NCBI GenBank assembly: GCA_027449645.1 | Contig: DAIDLF010000028.1 | Span: 1 to 35,191 of the forward strand | Direction of reading: 5' to 3' | From: Candidatus Parcubacteria bacterium | GTDB taxonomy: Bacteria > Patescibacteriota > Minisyncoccia > UBA6257 > 2-01-FULL-56-20 | Length of the DNA: 35,191 nucleotides | Shown here: positions 33,052 through 35,191 of the stretch, one piece after another | Position numbering within the stretch: position 1 is the first letter of the stretch | Layout of the letters: every line of letters begins with the position of its first letter | Translations under genes and position numbers: made by a program | Notes under the pieces: model-generated | What the model was told of the DNA's origin: nothing | The model's database searches: none | Seen by the model: the letters and a program-made list of their open reading frames with translations, nothing else

Positions 33052-33630
33052 ATGGACGCGAACGACGAAAAATTTTTTGAACAGCTTTCGGGGACAAAAG
33101 CCGATGCGGACGAAAGCTATAAAGTAGAACTGGCCAAAGCGAGCGCCGGAGTCCTCAGTACCGCGGCGGCGCGGCCGAAGATCATCCGGACCGCCAAGCT
33201 TGAGCGGGCCGAGATGCAGGAGAACGAGGAAGCCGAAGCGAAATCCGCCGCCGAAAACGAAACCGACGAACAGGAAGCGGCGTGGTCCGACAGCGAGCCG
33301 GAAGGCAAACTCACCGTGGATGTCTATCAGACGCCTTCCGAGGTGGTGGTAGAGTCCGCGATTGCCGGCGTGAAGCCAAGCGACATCGACGTGAACGTCA
33401 CCACGGACTCGGTCACCATCCGCGGCGCGAGAAAGCGCGAAAAGGCGGTGCGGGACGAGGACTATCTCTATCAGGAGTGCTATTGGGGGCGTTTCGCGCG
33501 CACCATCATCCTGCCGCAGGAAATAGATCCGGACGGCGCGGAAGTGACCTTCAAAAACGGCATCCTCACCGTCATCCTGCCCAAGGCGAACCGCAAGAAA
33601 TCGCGCAAACTCAAGATTGTCATCGACTAG
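33052..33630 (+). CDS. Hsp20/alpha-crystallin small heat-shock protein
   Basis: 192 aa. The alpha-crystallin domain spans about 86-185 (KLTVDVYQTPSEVVVESAIAGVKPSDIDVNV, YQECYWGRFARTIILP, VTFKNGILTVILPKA). An ATP-independent holdase that protects unfolding proteins. The N-terminal arm (1-85) is unusually long, acidic and low in aromatic residues, unlike the hydrophobic arms of most Hsp20. It starts 18 nt after the PrsW-like gene. Upstream of ATG is ATATCACCCC, with no Shine-Dalgarno. Confidence 0.94.
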   Translation: MDANDEKFFEQLSGTKADADESYKVELAKASAGVLSTAAARPKIIRTAKLERAEMQENEEAEAKSAAENETDEQEAAWSDSEPEGKLTVDVYQTPSEVVVESAIAGVKPSDIDVNVTTDSVTIRGARKREKAVRDEDYLYQECYWGRFARTIILPQEIDPDGAEVTFKNGILTVILPKANRKKSRKLKIVID

Positions 33631-33651
33631 CGGCCGCGTCCCGGAGGGCAT

Positions 33652-33680
33652 TTGCATAAATTTTTGATTTACGGTATCAT
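33652..33680 (+). promoter_or_regulatory. Promoter for rpmB
   Basis: -35 TTGCAT, 17-nt spacer, -10 TATCAT, ending 7 nt before ATG. Probably leaderless. Confidence 0.7.
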
Positions 33681-33687
33681 AAGGCCC

Positions 33688-33912
33688 ATGAGAAAGTGCG
33701 CACTGTGCGAAAAAACTTCACGGATGGGCGGCGCGAGGAAGCTTCTGCGCGGCCACTATAACCCCGTCAACTGGTCCCGCAAGTATCCGAACCTGCAGTA
33801 CGCGCAGGTTGAAGGCAAGCGCATGCTCGTCTGCACCGGCTGCATCAGGACGCTCAATAAGGCGCCGAGGAAGCGGGTGGCAAAGAAAGACTCCGTAGCG
33901 GCTGCGGCTTAG
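33688..33912 (+). CDS. rpmB: Large ribosomal subunit protein bL28
   Basis: 74 aa from MRKCALCEKTSRMGGARKLL; the ORF-track start 12 codons upstream lies in the promoter. A zinc-ribbon pair is present, CALC near the start and CTGC near residue 52, showing the Zn-binding (C+) form of bL28. The core KLLRGHYNPVNWSRKYPNLQY is family-like. The C-terminus is a short basic/Ala tail. The kinase-like gene starts 15 nt downstream, so the two may be cotranscribed. Confidence 0.93.
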   Translation: MRKCALCEKTSRMGGARKLLRGHYNPVNWSRKYPNLQYAQVEGKRMLVCTGCIRTLNKAPRKRVAKKDSVAAAA

Positions 33913-33927
33913 CCTTTCATCTCCGCG

Positions 33928-35109
33928 ATGTCAAAAGAAAATATCCATGCGGAAGGACCACTGCAGGAATATCAGGAGGGCGATTTTTCGTTCTTCAGGG
34001 AAGAGATCAAACATCTCCTAGAAACGCGCGCCGCCGTCACCGATTCCGGGAAAAGCGGCCTCGTGTTCCGCGTTGATGCTTCGGAAATATCCCCCGAAAA
34101 CCAGGAACAGCTCCGCTTCCCTCCCGAGGACGATCCCGAGAATGCGCTTTCCATGAAAGCGTTCAAGGTATTCAATCTGGAAACGGCAAAGAAGGAGTTT
34201 CATATTCTGCAAAAGGCCCGGCGCGTGATGCAGGAGGGGGCGACCGACCCTTCCGTGCCGATGTTCCGCGTCCCCCGCGCCATCCGGTTCGACGAAATGG
34301 AAGTGGACAAAGCGGCAGAAGAGCTTCTCAACAAGAATGGTGCCGCCATTTTCGACGGCAAAATCGGGGTCATTACCATGGACTGGATAGAGGGGAAAAA
34401 CCTGGGCGTATATCTCTATGAAGCGGCCCTTGCCATGGCGGAGAAAAACAAGAGCATTCCTCCTGAATCGCCCAAGACCATGGAAGATTTTCGGGCGCTT
34501 GCGCGGACCCTGGAAAAATCAGGATATGTGTTCCCTCAGGAGATATTCTCCCAGCTGAAGCACGGCATCCCCGTATTGCACGAAGGGAAGGTGTGGCACA
34601 ATGACCTTTATCCCCCGAATATGATCGTGCGCCCCGACGGGCAGCTGTATATGATCGACTTCGGCGACGCGAGCGAGGAACACGATGATGCCGATGGCGC
34701 CGCGGGGACGCCGCTCCTTTCGGATGAAAACATCGTCCGCATGCTCGAGCCGCTGACCAAGACCTCCGGAGACAAGGAAAAGGAGCGCCGGGAAAGCGAT
34801 GTACAAGGATGGAACGGCCGCATGGCGGGCATCGACAGCAAACCGCACACAAAACGACAGTATGCGATGCTGAGGGATGCCGCGGAAAAGAACGACTTCG
34901 CCGTCCTTGAAAACCAGCTTATCGGGTCCTCTTCGTCCGACCAGGACCTTGAAAATTATCTTGCTGCCCTCTTTGTGATCTCGCAGGAAGATGATGTTTC
35001 CCGAGAGCACATCCGTTCCTTTTTGGACGGCTACCCCGACAAGAAGACCGGGACAAGGAGCTTTGTCCTGAACCGCCTGAAGGCGCTTCGGGCGGCGATG
35101 GCAATATAG
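33928..35109 (+). CDS. Protein-kinase-like (APH/RIO-like) protein
   Basis: 393 aa. Kinase-fold motifs: FRVDASEI...SMKAFKVF (a possible VAxK Lys near 77-80), ETAKKEFHILQKA (helix C Glu near 90), catalytic loop HNDLYPPNMIV (Asp226, Asn231), and metal-binding MIDFGDA (Asp244). Asn precedes the catalytic Asp where protein kinases usually have Arg, as in aminoglycoside phosphotransferases and other non-RD kinases. There is no membrane segment. Substrate unknown. Residues 280-393 form an extra helical C-terminal region. Could phosphorylate a protein or a small molecule. It lies 15 nt after rpmB. Confidence 0.83.
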   Translation: MSKENIHAEGPLQEYQEGDFSFFREEIKHLLETRAAVTDSGKSGLVFRVDASEISPENQEQLRFPPEDDPENALSMKAFKVFNLETAKKEFHILQKARRVMQEGATDPSVPMFRVPRAIRFDEMEVDKAAEELLNKNGAAIFDGKIGVITMDWIEGKNLGVYLYEAALAMAEKNKSIPPESPKTMEDFRALARTLEKSGYVFPQEIFSQLKHGIPVLHEGKVWHNDLYPPNMIVRPDGQLYMIDFGDASEEHDDADGAAGTPLLSDENIVRMLEPLTKTSGDKEKERRESDVQGWNGRMAGIDSKPHTKRQYAMLRDAAEKNDFAVLENQLIGSSSSDQDLENYLAALFVISQEDDVSREHIRSFLDGYPDKKTGTRSFVLNRLKALRAAMAI

Positions 35110-35158
35110 GAGAGAGTGAGGTAAGATAGACAAAGGTTAGTTATTCCCTCCTCGATTT

Positions 35159-35191
35159 CGGGCCGTAGTATACCGGTAGTACGAGCGCATG
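35159..35191 (+). tRNA. tRNA (probably tRNA-Pro), cut by window end
   Basis: CGGGCCG, then T8-A9, a D-arm GTAT/GTAC with loop ACCGGTA, G26, and an anticodon stem beginning AGCGC with loop starting ATG. The leading C1 and the ATG loop start (first anticodon base G) fit tRNA-Pro(GGG). The rest lies outside the window. The 49 bp between the kinase gene and this tRNA hold nothing clear. Confidence 0.7.

Overview
The window reads as a chromosomal segment of a small-genome bacterium of the Patescibacteria/CPR, most like a Parcubacteria-type lineage. This is inferred from gene content, not proven. Pointers are type IV prepilins fused to LamG-like lectin domains, secreted proteins with a peptidoglycan-binding domain plus Ig/FN3-like repeats, a transketolase split into two genes, a soluble VirD4/TraG-like ATPase in an operon of unknown proteins, almost no Shine-Dalgarno sequences, and many promoters whose -10 box ends 6-10 nt before the start codon. 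UGA is used as a stop (ychF neighbour, metG, nudix, rpiB), so the code is the standard bacterial one. No CRISPR array, transposase, integrase or phage gene is visible.

Layout. 1-3000 (minus): tRNA-Val(CAC), then rplJ-rplL behind a strong promoter and an L10-leader-like RNA, with a strong terminator; upstream, ychF and a transglutaminase-like protein. 3200-3540 (plus): a promoter, a cobalamin-riboswitch-like RNA and an intrinsic terminator. 3563-9066 (plus): a four-gene run made of a 708-aa disordered acidic protein, a Hsp100/Clp-like double AAA+ protein with a degenerate first ATPase site, a 113-aa unknown, and a VirD4/TraG-like ATPase. 9081-11570 (minus): two tandem prepilin-lectin fusions. 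11594-18225 (minus): lytic transglycosylase, M16 peptidase, AI-2E/PerM-type permease, metG, nudix and tatD. 18296-20902 (minus): rplY, class II aldolase and a PfkB kinase. 20926-24269 (minus): an SGNH-hydrolase/head-repeat fibre and an FN3/peptidoglycan-binding protein. 24317-24784 (plus): a small membrane protein. 24817-27335 (minus): split transketolase and ribulose-phosphate epimerase. 27376-31710 (minus): a 1444-aa surface protein. 31831-32283 (minus): rpiB. 32344-35109 (plus): PrsW-like protease, Hsp20, bL28 and a kinase-like protein. The window ends inside a second tRNA (probably tRNA-Pro).

How it fits together. rpiB, rpe and the two transketolase halves give most of the non-oxidative pentose phosphate pathway, joined to glycolysis by the aldolase and the PfkB kinase. 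Secreted lectin-pilins, the fibre, the peptidoglycan-binding proteins and the transglycosylase form a surface and cell-wall set. The most unusual part is 3220-9066, where an RNA closely resembling a B12 sensor and ending in a terminator precedes an operon with no visible link to B12. That is the best candidate here for an undescribed system.
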